A program made the position numbers and the translations under genes. The notes below the pieces were generated by a model. That model searched no databases and was not told where the DNA came from. It saw only the letters and a program-made list of their open reading frames with translations. Below, one piece after another: positions 18,794 through 26,844 of a stretch of 64,000 nucleotides of DNA. The stretch comes from Pseudomonas haemolytica (GTDB lineage Bacteria; Pseudomonadota; Gammaproteobacteria; Pseudomonadales; Pseudomonadaceae), in contig NZ_VOIW01000003.1 of NCBI RefSeq assembly GCF_009659625.1, forward strand, positions 434,001 to 498,000. The letters run 5' to 3'. The number at the start of each line of letters is the position of its first letter. Position 1 is the first letter of the stretch.

Positions 18794-19735
18794 ATGCCCG
18801 TTACCTTTGACCCTGATCATCTGCGCGAAAGCTTGCGACCCTTGGTGGATGCGCAACCGCTTTGCGCCGAGGCGAGGGTCTATCAACGTTTCTATGGGCT
18901 TGACCTGGCCGCCCGCAAGGTGCCGGCCGTGAGCCGCCTGGGGCGCTTGGAGGTGGATGGCTTTGAAGTGGTGGCCCAGGTGTGGTGGCCGCCTGTGCCT
19001 GTGGCGACGATGTTTATGTTCCACGGCTTCTACGACCACATGGGGCTGTACCGCCATGTGGTGGACTGGGCGCTGGACCAGGGCTTCGTGGTGATCGCCT
19101 GCGACCTGCCGGGGCATGGTTTGTCCAGCGGCGCGCGCGCCAGCATTGATGAGTTTGCGGTGTATCAGGACGTGGTGCAGGCGTTGTTCGCCGAGGCCAA
19201 GGCGCTGCAATTGCCACAACCCTGGCACCTGTTCGGGCAAAGCACCGGCGGCGCCATTGTGGTGGATCACCTGCTCAACCACGGCGCCGACAGCCCGGCG
19301 CAGGGCCAGACCTTCCTGCTGTCTCCCCTGGTGCGGCCGCGTGCCTGGGGTTGGTCGCAGGTCAGCTACTACCTGCTGCGCCCGTTCGTCAAAGGCATCG
19401 CCCGGCGCTTCAGCGATAACTCCAACGACCCCGCGTTCAAACCGTTCCTTGAAGCCGACCCGCTCCAGCCTCGTCAACTGCCGACCGCCTGGGTGGGGGC
19501 CCTGGCGCGCTGGATCAAGCGCATCGAAGCCGCACCGCGCAGCCCCCGGCGGCCGGTGATCGTGCAGGGTGAGGAAGATATGACAGTGGATTGGCGACAC
19601 AACTTGCAGGTGTTACGGGGCAAGTTCGACCGGCCAGAGGTGCTGATGCTGCCGCGGGGCAGGCATCACTTGGCCAATGAGATTCCAGAGATTCGTCATG
19701 AGTACTTCAGTTTTCTCACGGATCAACTGAAGTAA
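18794..19735 (+). CDS. Alpha/beta hydrolase, monoacylglycerol lipase/lysophospholipase-like
   Basis: This 313-residue hydrolase-4 type alpha/beta fold has an oxyanion region MFMFHGFYDHMGLYRHVVDWAL, the DLPGHGLSSG strand-turn, the nucleophile elbow LFGQSTGGAIVVDH, an acid in QGEEDMTVDW and the catalytic histidine in PRGRHHLANE. Substrate is unknown but lipids or esters are usual for this group. I chose ATG 18794, preceded by GGAAG, over an ATG 22 codons upstream. It is divergent from the thioredoxin-fold gene and is followed by a REP pair. Confidence 0.8.
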   Translation: MPVTFDPDHLRESLRPLVDAQPLCAEARVYQRFYGLDLAARKVPAVSRLGRLEVDGFEVVAQVWWPPVPVATMFMFHGFYDHMGLYRHVVDWALDQGFVVIACDLPGHGLSSGARASIDEFAVYQDVVQALFAEAKALQLPQPWHLFGQSTGGAIVVDHLLNHGADSPAQGQTFLLSPLVRPRAWGWSQVSYYLLRPFVKGIARRFSDNSNDPAFKPFLEADPLQPRQLPTAWVGALARWIKRIEAAPRSPRRPVIVQGEEDMTVDWRHNLQVLRGKFDRPEVLMLPRGRHHLANEIPEIRHEYFSFLTDQLK

Positions 19736-19743
19736 CACAGGCT

Positions 19744-19839
19744 AAATGTGGGAGCGGGCTTGCTCGCGAATGCGCAGTACCAGTCACCTGATTTGCTGAC
19801 TGACACACTGCATTCGCGAGCAAGCCCGCTCCCACATTT
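19744..19839. repeat. REP/BIME pair, GCGGGCTTGCTCGCGAA class
   Basis: Opposed 20-base arms are separated by about 50 bases with CAGTCACCTGATTTGCTGACTGACAC-like linker sequence. The element abuts the stop codon of the convergent DUF2059 gene. Confidence 0.9.
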
Positions 19840-19840
19840 T

Positions 19841-20593
19841 TTACTGCGTCAGGCTGGAAGTGCTTTGGCCTACTGCAAGTCCGGCGCGAATGGCCGCAAG
19901 GGCCGCCTGGTAATACGCCTTTCCCTCCGGCGACTCGGCAAACGTCGCGAACTCTTCCAGCTCCGGGTCGGACAACTCCCGATAGACGTACAGCAGCGTG
20001 TTGTTCAGATCCTTATCGATCTGCTGCATCAGCCGCTCGCGCTGGCCATTCAACATGCCCTGGGCCTGGCCGCCGCCGAGCAGGCCGGGGATCATCTGGC
20101 TCAAGCTGTCGGCCGCCACGCCGGCAATCGCCAGGCTGACCTCCGCGCCGGCTTCACGAGCGGGCAGGGCCTGGGCCAGGTGGCCGATGATCAGGCTGCG
20201 GGTGGCTTCGGCCTGGATTTTCGGCAGGCCCTGGGCGTTTTTTGCCAATTGGTCGCGGCGCGTGGCCAGCAACTCGGCGGCGACAATCTTGCGGCCCAGG
20301 GGCGATTGGAAAAACGCCAGGGCCGGTTTCGGGTCTGTCAGGTGCTTGCGCAGTTGCGCCTCGGCACGTTGGTCCATGGCCTGGGCGGCAAAGCGTTTAT
20401 TGCTGTTGTCCACCAGCGCCTGGTACACCACCGGCGGCAGGCTGTTGCGGTAGCGTTGCTGCGCGGCACTGAGGGCGTCATTGAAATGCGCACGTTGCTC
20501 GGCCCAGCCGGCGACCTTGTACAGCTGGTCATGGCCGTCTGCCCAAGCGGGCAAAACGCAGAACATCAACACGGAAAAAAACAAACGACGCAT
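19841..20593 (-). CDS. Secreted DUF2059-family protein
   Basis: This 250-residue protein has a signal peptide (about residues 1-18, MRRLFFSVLMFCVLPAWA) followed by a mostly helical domain. The C-terminal stretch DPELEEFATFAESPEGKAYYQAALAAIRAGL is the recognisable DUF2059 feature, and a similar PALAFFQSPLGRKIVAAE occurs near residue 95, suggesting an internal repeat of the fold. It is probably periplasmic with unknown function. The ribosome-binding site AGGAG is strong. It is divergent from the 2-oxoglutarate oxygenase gene. Confidence 0.72.
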   Translation of the reverse strand: MRRLFFSVLMFCVLPAWADGHDQLYKVAGWAEQRAHFNDALSAAQQRYRNSLPPVVYQALVDNSNKRFAAQAMDQRAEAQLRKHLTDPKPALAFFQSPLGRKIVAAELLATRRDQLAKNAQGLPKIQAEATRSLIIGHLAQALPAREAGAEVSLAIAGVAADSLSQMIPGLLGGGQAQGMLNGQRERLMQQIDKDLNNTLLYVYRELSDPELEEFATFAESPEGKAYYQAALAAIRAGLAVGQSTSSLTQ

Positions 20594-20724
20594 ATGGACT
20601 CCTGTCAGTCGGCCACTATTGTCCGTGTCGGGCGTAGGATTTGTCGAGAAGTCCTATCAGCCACCTGACTAAAGTGTATTCAGACGCTCAGCGGCTCTGT
20701 CGGATTCATAGGCGTATGGATACT

Positions 20725-21357
20725 ATGCGCGCCATGCAAATACCCCTCGATCACCCGCTGCTGCAACGCATCGTTGACGACCTGGCCGAAAAAGGCTGGT
20801 CGCAGCAGAATGGCTTCCTGCCCCAGGCTCTGACCCTGGAACTCGCTGCTGAGTGCCATAAACGTGCGGCAGAGGGTGAACTGGCACCCGCGGCGGTGGG
20901 GCGCGGGCCGGCCCAGGAGATCCGCGAGGGCATTCGCGGTGACCATATCCAGTGGTTGGAGGCGGGTGACGCGGCTGTCTGCGACACTTACATGGCGATC
21001 ATGGACAGCCTGCGCCTGGCGATGAACCGCAGTCTGTTCCTCGGCCTGGAAGATTTCGAAAGCCACTTCGCGATGTACCCGCCCGGCGCGTTTTACCTCA
21101 AGCATGTGGACCGTTTTCGCGACGATGACCGGCGGATGGTCTCGGCGGTGATCTACTTGAACGACGCCTGGCTGCCCGAGCATGGCGGCCAGTTGCGCAT
21201 GTACCTCAAGGGCGGCGTCGAATACGATGTGGTGCCCACCGGTGGTTGCCTGGTGGTGTTCCTGTCGGGCGAGGTGCCCCACGAAGTCCTGCCTGCCACG
21301 CGAGAGCGCCTGTCGTTGACCGGCTGGTTTCGCCGGCGGGGTAACGAGCCGTTTTAA
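20725..21357 (+). CDS. 2-oxoglutarate/Fe(II)-dependent oxygenase family protein
   Basis: This protein of about 210 residues has a prolyl-4-hydroxylase-like C-terminal half: the HxD pair in FYLKHVDRF, VIYLNDAW, the distal histidine in GEVPHEVLPATRERLSLTGWFRRR and the downstream arginine that would bind 2-oxoglutarate. Its target is unknown. Three in-frame ATGs (20716, 20725, 20734) are possible; I take 20725, ten bases after AGGCG, with low certainty. The next gene (DUF523) starts two bases after its stop, so they form a transcription unit. Confidence 0.78.
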   Translation: MRAMQIPLDHPLLQRIVDDLAEKGWSQQNGFLPQALTLELAAECHKRAAEGELAPAAVGRGPAQEIREGIRGDHIQWLEAGDAAVCDTYMAIMDSLRLAMNRSLFLGLEDFESHFAMYPPGAFYLKHVDRFRDDDRRMVSAVIYLNDAWLPEHGGQLRMYLKGGVEYDVVPTGGCLVVFLSGEVPHEVLPATRERLSLTGWFRRRGNEPF

Positions 21358-21359
21358 CC

Positions 21360-21854
21360 ATGGAAAAGATTCTGGTCAGCCGCTGCCTGCTCGGGCACAA
21401 GGTGCGTTATGACGGCGGGGCCAGCGGCCCGTTCGATCAACTGGCGGCGTGGCAGGCCGAAGGCCGGGTGGTTGCGGTGTGCCCGGAGGTGGCGGGTGGT
21501 TTGCCGACGCCCAGGCCCTCGGCTGAAATCCCTGGCGGCCAAGGTATCGATGTGTGGGAAGGCCGCGCCCAGGTGCTCACCGCCGAAGGCGAAGACTTCA
21601 GCGCCGCATTCCTCGATGGCGCGCGCCAGGCGCTGGCATTGGTGCAGCGCCACGCAATCCGCATCGCCATCCTCAAGGCCAACAGCCCGTCCTGTGGCAA
21701 TGTGCTGACTTATGACGGCACCTTCAGCGGCGTGAAGGTGAGCGGCGAAGGTGTCACGGCAGCACTGCTCAAGCGCCATGGGGTGCAGGTGTTCAGTGAG
21801 CTGCAATTGCCTGAGGCGGCGTTGGCGCTGGCCCATCTCTCAAGCCATACCTAG
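21360..21854 (+). CDS. DUF523 family protein
   Basis: This compact 164-residue protein begins MEKILVSRCLLGHKVRYDGG and contains VVAVCPEVAGGLPTPRPSAEI and ILKANSPSCGN, the three cysteine-bearing motifs that define DUF523 (YbbK-like). These conserved cysteines suggest metal or Fe-S binding, but no function is established. It starts two bases after the oxygenase stop and is probably co-translated with it. It is followed by a REP pair. Confidence 0.82.
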   Translation: MEKILVSRCLLGHKVRYDGGASGPFDQLAAWQAEGRVVAVCPEVAGGLPTPRPSAEIPGGQGIDVWEGRAQVLTAEGEDFSAAFLDGARQALALVQRHAIRIAILKANSPSCGNVLTYDGTFSGVKVSGEGVTAALLKRHGVQVFSELQLPEAALALAHLSSHT

Positions 21855-21859
21855 AACAA

Positions 21860-21952
21860 AATGTGGGAGCGGGCTTGCTCGCGAAAGCGGAGTGTCAGTC
21901 AACTAATTTGCTAACTGACACACCGTATTCGCGAGCAAGCCCGCTCCCACAG
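21860..21952. repeat. REP/BIME pair, GCGGGCTTGCTCGCGAA class
   Basis: Opposed arms are separated by a linker containing GGAGTGTCAGTCAACTAATT, nearly the same linker as in the 13848 element. It lies between convergent genes. Confidence 0.9.
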
Positions 21953-21957
21953 GTGAT

Positions 21958-22452
21958 CTAGGGTGCCTTGACTACCGGTGTGTCACCCTCAAACCACTTC
22001 TGCGCCAGTGCCTTCAAGCGACCATCCGCCTTCACCCGCTCCAGCGCCTTGTCCAGGCTGCTCTTGAACGCTGGATTGCCTTTCTGGAATGGAATCGCCA
22101 AGTCCGGCTTCACGCGATAAGGCTCGCTGAAATCGAACCGATCCCGCAGCTCGGCAGTCATAGCGATATGGTTGATAGCCACGTCGTACTTGCCGGTTTC
22201 CACGCCTGGCAACAGGTCGCTGTCGTCAGTGGTGATAAATGAGGGGCGTACGTCCATCTCCTTGGCCAGTTGCTCGCCCAACTCCACTTCAAAACCGGTG
22301 AGTTTCTCGCCGTCCTTGAAGTTGAAGGGAGGCGTGTTGGCTTCCAGGGCAATGCGCAGTTCGCCGCGATCATTGACGTCATCGATCAGTTCGGCATGAG
22401 CCAAGGGGCTCAGGAGGGACAGCAACAGTACAAGGCCAGGCGAAAAGCGCAT
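21958..22452 (-). CDS. Internally truncated amino-acid ABC transporter binding protein (SBP_bac_3 family)
   Basis: This 164-residue protein has a signal peptide (residues 1-20, ending PLAHA) and an intact first lobe up to DFSEPY at about residue 112 (IALEANTPPFNFKDGEKLTGFEVELGEQLAKEM...GKYDVAINHIAMTAELRDRFDFSEPY). It then passes directly to the C-terminal helix, DKALERVKADGRLKALAQKWFEG. The second ligand-binding lobe, usually about 90 residues, is missing; the family norm is about 250 residues. The frame is intact, so it may be a stable one-lobe protein or a decaying gene. I start at ATG 22452, five bases after AGGAG. In PAO1 a FliY-type cystine/amino-acid binding protein lies near this position. 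Confidence 0.75.
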   Translation of the reverse strand: MRFSPGLVLLLSLLSPLAHAELIDDVNDRGELRIALEANTPPFNFKDGEKLTGFEVELGEQLAKEMDVRPSFITTDDSDLLPGVETGKYDVAINHIAMTAELRDRFDFSEPYRVKPDLAIPFQKGNPAFKSSLDKALERVKADGRLKALAQKWFEGDTPVVKAP

Positions 22453-22586
22453 GGTCACTCCTAAAGAATTCGTGTGAGCGAGGCGCTGTTGAGCATCGCT
22501 TTGCTATGGTGTTGAGTGCCTTGGACCGCGATTTGTCGCGAAGTTGTCATAACCCTACAAATTTCACAGAAAAACTGGAGAAGCGA

Positions 22587-23027
22587 ATGAAAGCCCTTTT
22601 GTCCCGTGCCACCCTGGCCAGCTTGTTGCTGGGTGCTTCGATGTTGGCGACCGCTGCCGATCTGCCGCGCACACCCGCTCCCGCAGGTGCTGAAGTGTTC
22701 ATTGTCTCGCCTAAAGACGGCGCTACTGTCGACACAACCTTTACCGTCAAATTTGGCATCAAGGGCCTGGACCTTGAGCCGATCGACAAACAAGTGCCAG
22801 GCGCCGGCCACCATCACCTGCTGGTAGACCAGCAAGTAGAGTCGCTCAAGGCCGACGAGGCGATTCCGGCCACCGCCACCTCGATTCACTTCGGCAAGGC
22901 GCAGACCGAAACCGAGCTGACCCTGACGCCGGGCAAGCACACCTTGCAACTGGTGGCTGGCGACAACGTGCATCGCCAGTTCGAACCGACTGTAGCCTCC
23001 AAAGTCATCACGATTACCGTCAAGTAA
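22587..23027 (+). CDS. Secreted DUF4399 family protein
   Basis: This 146-residue protein has a signal peptide (about residues 1-22, LASLLLGASMLATAA) and a beta-rich domain with VFIVSPKDGATVDTTFTVKFGIKGL, the histidine cluster GAGHHHLLVD and LTLTPGKHTLQLVAGDNVHRQF. These are the DUF4399 hallmarks; the histidines suggest a metal-binding or interaction surface, but function is unknown. A long upstream extension of the frame is rejected because TGGAGAAG precedes the ATG at 22587 and the signal peptide starts there. It is followed by a strong terminator shared with serA. Confidence 0.82.
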   Translation: MKALLSRATLASLLLGASMLATAADLPRTPAPAGAEVFIVSPKDGATVDTTFTVKFGIKGLDLEPIDKQVPGAGHHHLLVDQQVESLKADEAIPATATSIHFGKAQTETELTLTPGKHTLQLVAGDNVHRQFEPTVASKVITITVK

Positions 23028-23040
23028 GATTTGTTCAGAC

Positions 23041-23077
23041 AAAAAAATGGGAGACCCCTGCGGGTCTCCCATTTTTT
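23041..23077. terminator. Bidirectional rho-independent terminator between DUF4399 gene and serA
   Basis: A perfect stem AATGGGAGACCC/GGGTCTCCCATT with a CTGC loop is flanked by A-run and T-run. It serves both converging genes. Confidence 0.95.
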
Positions 23078-23094
23078 GTGCGGCGTTTAAAGCG

Positions 23095-24324
23095 TTAGAA
23101 CAACACGCGGCTACGGATAGTGCCGTTGATGTGCTGCAGCTTCTCTTGCGCCAGGTCCGAGTACTCGGCGTCGACGTCGATTACCACGTAGCCGACCTTC
23201 TCGTTGGTCTGCAGGAACTGACCGGAGATGTTGATGCCGTTTTCCGCGAAGACCTTGTTGATCTCCATCATCACGCCCGGAATGTTCTGGTGGATGTGCA
23301 GCAGGCGGTGCTTGCCTGGGTGAGCCGGCAGGGCCACTTCCGGGAAGTTGACCGACGATACCGAAGTACCGTTGTCACTGTACTTGACCAGCTTTTCCGA
23401 GACTTCCAGGCCGATGTTGGCTTGGGCTTCAGCGGTGGAGCCGCCAATGTGCGGGGTCAGGATCACGTTGTCCAGGCCACGCAGCGGGCTTTCGAAGATG
23501 TCGTCGTTGGAGCGCGGCTCCACCGGGAACACGTCGATGGCGGCGCCGATCAGGTGCTTGTCCTTGATCGCCTCGGCCAGGGCGTCCAACTCGACCACGG
23601 TGCCGCGTGCCGCGTTGATCAGGATGCCGCCTTTCTTGATCGCACGGATTTCCTTCTCGCCGATCATCCACTGGGTTTCAGCGGTTTCTGGAACGTGCAG
23701 GGTGACGATGTCGGACATACCCAACAGCTCGGTCAGGCTCGACACCTGGGTGGCGTTGCCCAATGGCAGTTTGGTCAGGGTGTCGTAGAAGAACACCTGC
23801 ATGCCCAGGCCCTCGGCCAGGACCGACAATTGGGTGCCGATCGAACCGTAACCGACGATACCCAGCTTCTTGCCACGGATTTCGAAGGAGTTGGCCGCGC
23901 TTTTGATCCAGCCGCCACGGTGGCAGGAAGCGTTTTTCTCAGGGATACCGCGCAACAGCAGGATGGCCTCGGCCAAGACCAGTTCCGCAACGGAACGGGT
24001 GTTGGAATACGGTGCGTTGAACACCGCGATGCCGCGCTCGCGCGCTGCGTTGAGGTCGACCTGGTTGGTGCCGATGCAGAAACAGCCGACGGCCACGAGT
24101 TTCTTGGCGTGGTCGAAGATCTCTTCGGTCAGCTGAGTGCGGGAGCGAATGCCGATAAAGTGCGCGTCGGCGATCTTTTCCTTGAGCTGGGCTTCCGGCA
24201 GAGAACTGGTGATGTACTCAATGCTGGTGTACCCGGCGGCTTTCAGAACGTCGACAGCCGATGGGTGGACGCCTTCCAGAAGAAGGAACTTGATCTTGCT
24301 CTTATCGAGAGAAGTCTTGCTCAT
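23095..24324 (-). CDS. serA: D-3-phosphoglycerate dehydrogenase
   Basis: This 409-residue NAD-dependent enzyme carries out the first step of serine synthesis. The substrate domain, the Rossmann motif LGIVGYGSIGTQLSVLAEGLGM, the catalytic histidine in LTPHIGGSTAEAQANIGLEVSE and a C-terminal ACT domain (about residues 335-409) for serine feedback are all visible. I place the start at MSKTSLDKSK (24324), not the longer frame. It is divergent from D-2-hydroxyglutarate dehydrogenase, which removes the 2-hydroxyglutarate that SerA makes as a by-product; this pairing supports both calls. A perfect palindrome lies in the shared promoter region. Confidence 0.96.
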   Translation of the reverse strand: MSKTSLDKSKIKFLLLEGVHPSAVDVLKAAGYTSIEYITSSLPEAQLKEKIADAHFIGIRSRTQLTEEIFDHAKKLVAVGCFCIGTNQVDLNAARERGIAVFNAPYSNTRSVAELVLAEAILLLRGIPEKNASCHRGGWIKSAANSFEIRGKKLGIVGYGSIGTQLSVLAEGLGMQVFFYDTLTKLPLGNATQVSSLTELLGMSDIVTLHVPETAETQWMIGEKEIRAIKKGGILINAARGTVVELDALAEAIKDKHLIGAAIDVFPVEPRSNDDIFESPLRGLDNVILTPHIGGSTAEAQANIGLEVSEKLVKYSDNGTSVSSVNFPEVALPAHPGKHRLLHIHQNIPGVMMEINKVFAENGINISGQFLQTNEKVGYVVIDVDAEYSDLAQEKLQHINGTIRSRVLF

Positions 24325-24440
24325 CTGCGTAAACCTGTATCCCGGAGAAAATTGGCAGGGAGTCGAGCAGCGCAAGCTGACCCGGACGGCAGGAAAGCCG
24401 TCACCGCAGAAACGCCCTTTGGGTCTGTCCTGCGGGGGCG

Positions 24441-24454
24441 GTATGCTAGCATAC
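24441..24454. promoter_or_regulatory. Perfect 14-base palindrome between serA and the D-2-hydroxyglutarate dehydrogenase gene
   Basis: GTATGCTAGCATAC is self-complementary and sits in the 205-base divergent promoter region. It includes TATGCT, which resembles a -10 element, so it may be a promoter with dyad symmetry or an operator coordinating both genes. Confidence 0.45.
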
Positions 24455-24529
24455 GCACCCCGCTAAACACCTATTCCTGCGACGTGAAGCGTTCTCAGGA
24501 TGACCATGAATTGTTCGAGAGTTCTGTCG

Positions 24530-25924
24530 ATGACCCATCCTGCCCTGATTGATGAGCTGAAGACCCTGGTTGAGCCCGGCAAAGTGCTGACCGATGCAGA
24601 CTCCCTGGAGGCTTACGGCAAGGATTGGACCAAGCACTTCGCACCCGCGCCCACCGCCATCGTGTTCCCCAAGACCACTGAACAGGTACAGGCCATCGTA
24701 CGTTGGGCCAATGCCCACAAGGTCGCACTGGTGCCGTCCGGCGGTCGTACCGGCCTGTCGGCAGCGGCGGTGGCGGCCAATGGCGAAGTGGTCGTCTCGT
24801 TCGACTATATGAACCAGATCCTCGACGTGAACCTCACCGACCGCACAGCGGTGTGCCAGCCGGGCGTGGTCACCAAGCAATTGCAGAACGTCGCTGAAGA
24901 AAACGGCCTGTACTACCCGGTGGACTTCGCTTCGTCTGGTTCCAGTCAGATTGGCGGCAATATCGGCACCAATGCCGGCGGGATCAAAGTCATTCGCTAC
25001 GGCATGACCCGCAACTGGGTAGCCGGCATGAAGGTGGTTACCGGCAAGGGCGATGTGCTGGAACTGAACCGCGACCTGATCAAGAACGCCACCGGCTATG
25101 ACATGCGCCAGCTGTTTATCGGCGCTGAAGGCACCCTGGGTTTTGTGGTCGAAGCCACCATGCGCCTGGACCGTGCGCCGAAAAATCTCACGGCAATGGT
25201 GCTCGGCACCACCGACTTCGACTCGATCATGCCGGTGCTGCATGCGTTCCAGAGCAAGCTGGACCTGACGGCCTTCGAGTTCTTCTCCGACAAGGCCCTG
25301 GCCAAAGTCCTCGGCCGTGGCGATGTGCCGGCGCCGTTTGAGACCGAATGCCCGTTCTACGCCCTGCTGGAATTCGAAGCCACCACCGAAGAGGTAGCCA
25401 ACCACGCCCTGGAAACCTTTGAACATTGCGTCGAGCAGGGCTGGGTGCTCGATGGCGTGATGAGCCAGAGCGAAACCCAACTGCACAACCTGTGGAAACT
25501 GCGCGAGTACATCTCCGAGACCATTTCCCACTGGACGCCGTACAAGAACGACATCTCGGTCACGGTCTCCAAAGTGCCGGCGTTCCTGAAAGAAATCGAT
25601 GCGATCGTCGGCGAACACTACCCGGATTTCGAAATCGTCTGGTTCGGCCATATCGGCGACGGCAACCTGCACCTGAACATCCTCAAACCGGAAAACCTCA
25701 GCAAGGATGAGTTCTTCGCCAAGTGCGCCACGGTGAACAAGTGGGTGTTCGAAACCGTTGAGAAGTACAACGGCTCGATCTCCGCCGAACACGGCGTGGG
25801 CATGACCAAGCGCGATTACCTGACTTACAGCCGTTCGCCGGTTGAAATCGAGTACATGAAGGCCGTGAAAGCCGTGTTCGACCCGAACGGAATCATGAAC
25901 CCTGGCAAGATCTTCGCTGTTTAA
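24530..25924 (+). CDS. FAD-dependent D-2-hydroxyglutarate dehydrogenase
   Basis: This 464-residue FAD_binding_4/FAD-oxidase_C protein has the FAD-binding segment VPSGGRTGLSAAAVAANGEVVVSF and GSSQIGGNIGTNAGGIKVIRYG. The metal/substrate histidines are in FGHIGDGNLHLNI, and the closing sequence SAEHGVGMTKRDYL...DPNGIMNPGKIF is also present. In Pseudomonas stutzeri this enzyme oxidises D-2-hydroxyglutarate formed by SerA and passes electrons to the respiratory chain, which drives serine synthesis. The start could also be ATG 24506, just after AGGA; I prefer 24530 because homologues begin MTxPALIDEL. An FAH-family gene follows after 22 bases. Confidence 0.9.
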   Translation: MTHPALIDELKTLVEPGKVLTDADSLEAYGKDWTKHFAPAPTAIVFPKTTEQVQAIVRWANAHKVALVPSGGRTGLSAAAVAANGEVVVSFDYMNQILDVNLTDRTAVCQPGVVTKQLQNVAEENGLYYPVDFASSGSSQIGGNIGTNAGGIKVIRYGMTRNWVAGMKVVTGKGDVLELNRDLIKNATGYDMRQLFIGAEGTLGFVVEATMRLDRAPKNLTAMVLGTTDFDSIMPVLHAFQSKLDLTAFEFFSDKALAKVLGRGDVPAPFETECPFYALLEFEATTEEVANHALETFEHCVEQGWVLDGVMSQSETQLHNLWKLREYISETISHWTPYKNDISVTVSKVPAFLKEIDAIVGEHYPDFEIVWFGHIGDGNLHLNILKPENLSKDEFFAKCATVNKWVFETVEKYNGSISAEHGVGMTKRDYLTYSRSPVEIEYMKAVKAVFDPNGIMNPGKIFAV

Positions 25925-25946
25925 CCGCACCTGAAGGAGTCGTTCC

Positions 25947-26612
25947 ATGAGCTACCAGCACAAGTATGTCGACGGCACCAATATCCACTTCCCTGTGGGT
26001 AAAGTGGTGTGTATCGGGCGTAACTACGCCGAGCACGCCAAGGAGCTGGATAACCCGGTGCCCACCGAACCCTTGCTGTTCATCAAGCCGGGCAGTTGCG
26101 TGGTGCCGCTGGAAGGTGGTTTTACTATCCCGACCGAGCGTGGTTCGGTGCATTACGAAGCGGAAATCGCCGTATTGATCGGCAAGCCGTTGTCGACCAA
26201 GCCAAGCCGTGAAGAAGTGCTGGACGCTATCTCCGGCTTCGCCCCGGCCCTCGACCTGACCCTGCGTGACAAGCAGGCCGAGCTGAAGTCCAAGGGCTTG
26301 CCGTGGGAAATCGCCAAGTGCTTCGATGGCGCGGCGGTGATTGCGCCCTTTGTGGTTAGCAGTACCTTCGCGGACGTGACCGATATCGGCATTCGTTTGA
26401 GCATCAACGGCGAAGTACGCCAGGACGGCAACAGCGCGCAGATGCTCAACCCGATCGTTCCGATGATCCAGCACATGGCCGGGTGCTTCTCCCTGCAGGC
26501 AGGTGACGTGATTCTTACCGGCACTCCGGCGGGCGTAGGCCCGTTGAATGTGGGGGATGAGCTGGTGTTGGAGCTGGCGGGTGTGAACCGTTTCGAAAGC
26601 ACCGTGCGCTGA
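25947..26612 (+). CDS. Fumarylacetoacetate hydrolase family protein
   Basis: This 221-residue single-domain FAH protein has VVCIGRNYAEHAKELDNP at the start, metal ligands in VHYEAEIAVLIGKPL, and the closing GDVILTGTPAGVGPLNVGDELVLEL. Members act as acylpyruvate hydrolases or oxaloacetate decarboxylase/tautomerases; the actual substrate is unknown. It has a strong AAGGAG ribosome-binding site and is probably co-transcribed with the D-2-hydroxyglutarate dehydrogenase gene, so clearing keto-acid by-products would fit (inference). Confidence 0.87.
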   Translation: MSYQHKYVDGTNIHFPVGKVVCIGRNYAEHAKELDNPVPTEPLLFIKPGSCVVPLEGGFTIPTERGSVHYEAEIAVLIGKPLSTKPSREEVLDAISGFAPALDLTLRDKQAELKSKGLPWEIAKCFDGAAVIAPFVVSSTFADVTDIGIRLSINGEVRQDGNSAQMLNPIVPMIQHMAGCFSLQAGDVILTGTPAGVGPLNVGDELVLELAGVNRFESTVR

Positions 26613-26617
26613 TTTCC

Positions 26618-26712
26618 AAATGTGGGAGGGGGCTTGCTCCCGATAGCGGTAGGTCAGCTACAAATAAGCTGGCAGACAGACCGCAATCGGGAGCAAGCCC
26701 CCTCCCACATTT
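26618..26712. repeat. REP/BIME pair, GGGGGCTTGCTCCCGAT class
   Basis: Opposed arms GTGGGAGGGGGCTTGCTCCC and its complement are about 50 bases apart, following the FAH-family gene. Confidence 0.9.
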
Positions 26713-26844
26713 GATTCTGTGCATCTGCAAAGTCCGGTGCTTTTGCATTTTTTTCACACACCATCCGGATAATCCCAGCCTCTTGCGCGCAGGCCGTTGA
26801 ATCCTGTGCTATCCCATACAGCTGACTTTCCGGAAAAGCGCTCA

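Noticed and set aside
13848..22000. Recurring 20-base repeats as a CRISPR array
   Set aside because: Repeats are inverted pairs scattered between genes at kilobase intervals with no regular spacers and no cas genes; they are REP elements.
23047..24552. 501-codon frame opposite serA
   Set aside because: Antiparallel to a clearly identified full-length serA; the translated product is rich in V, D, H and Q with no domain, typical of an antisense reading of GC-rich coding DNA.
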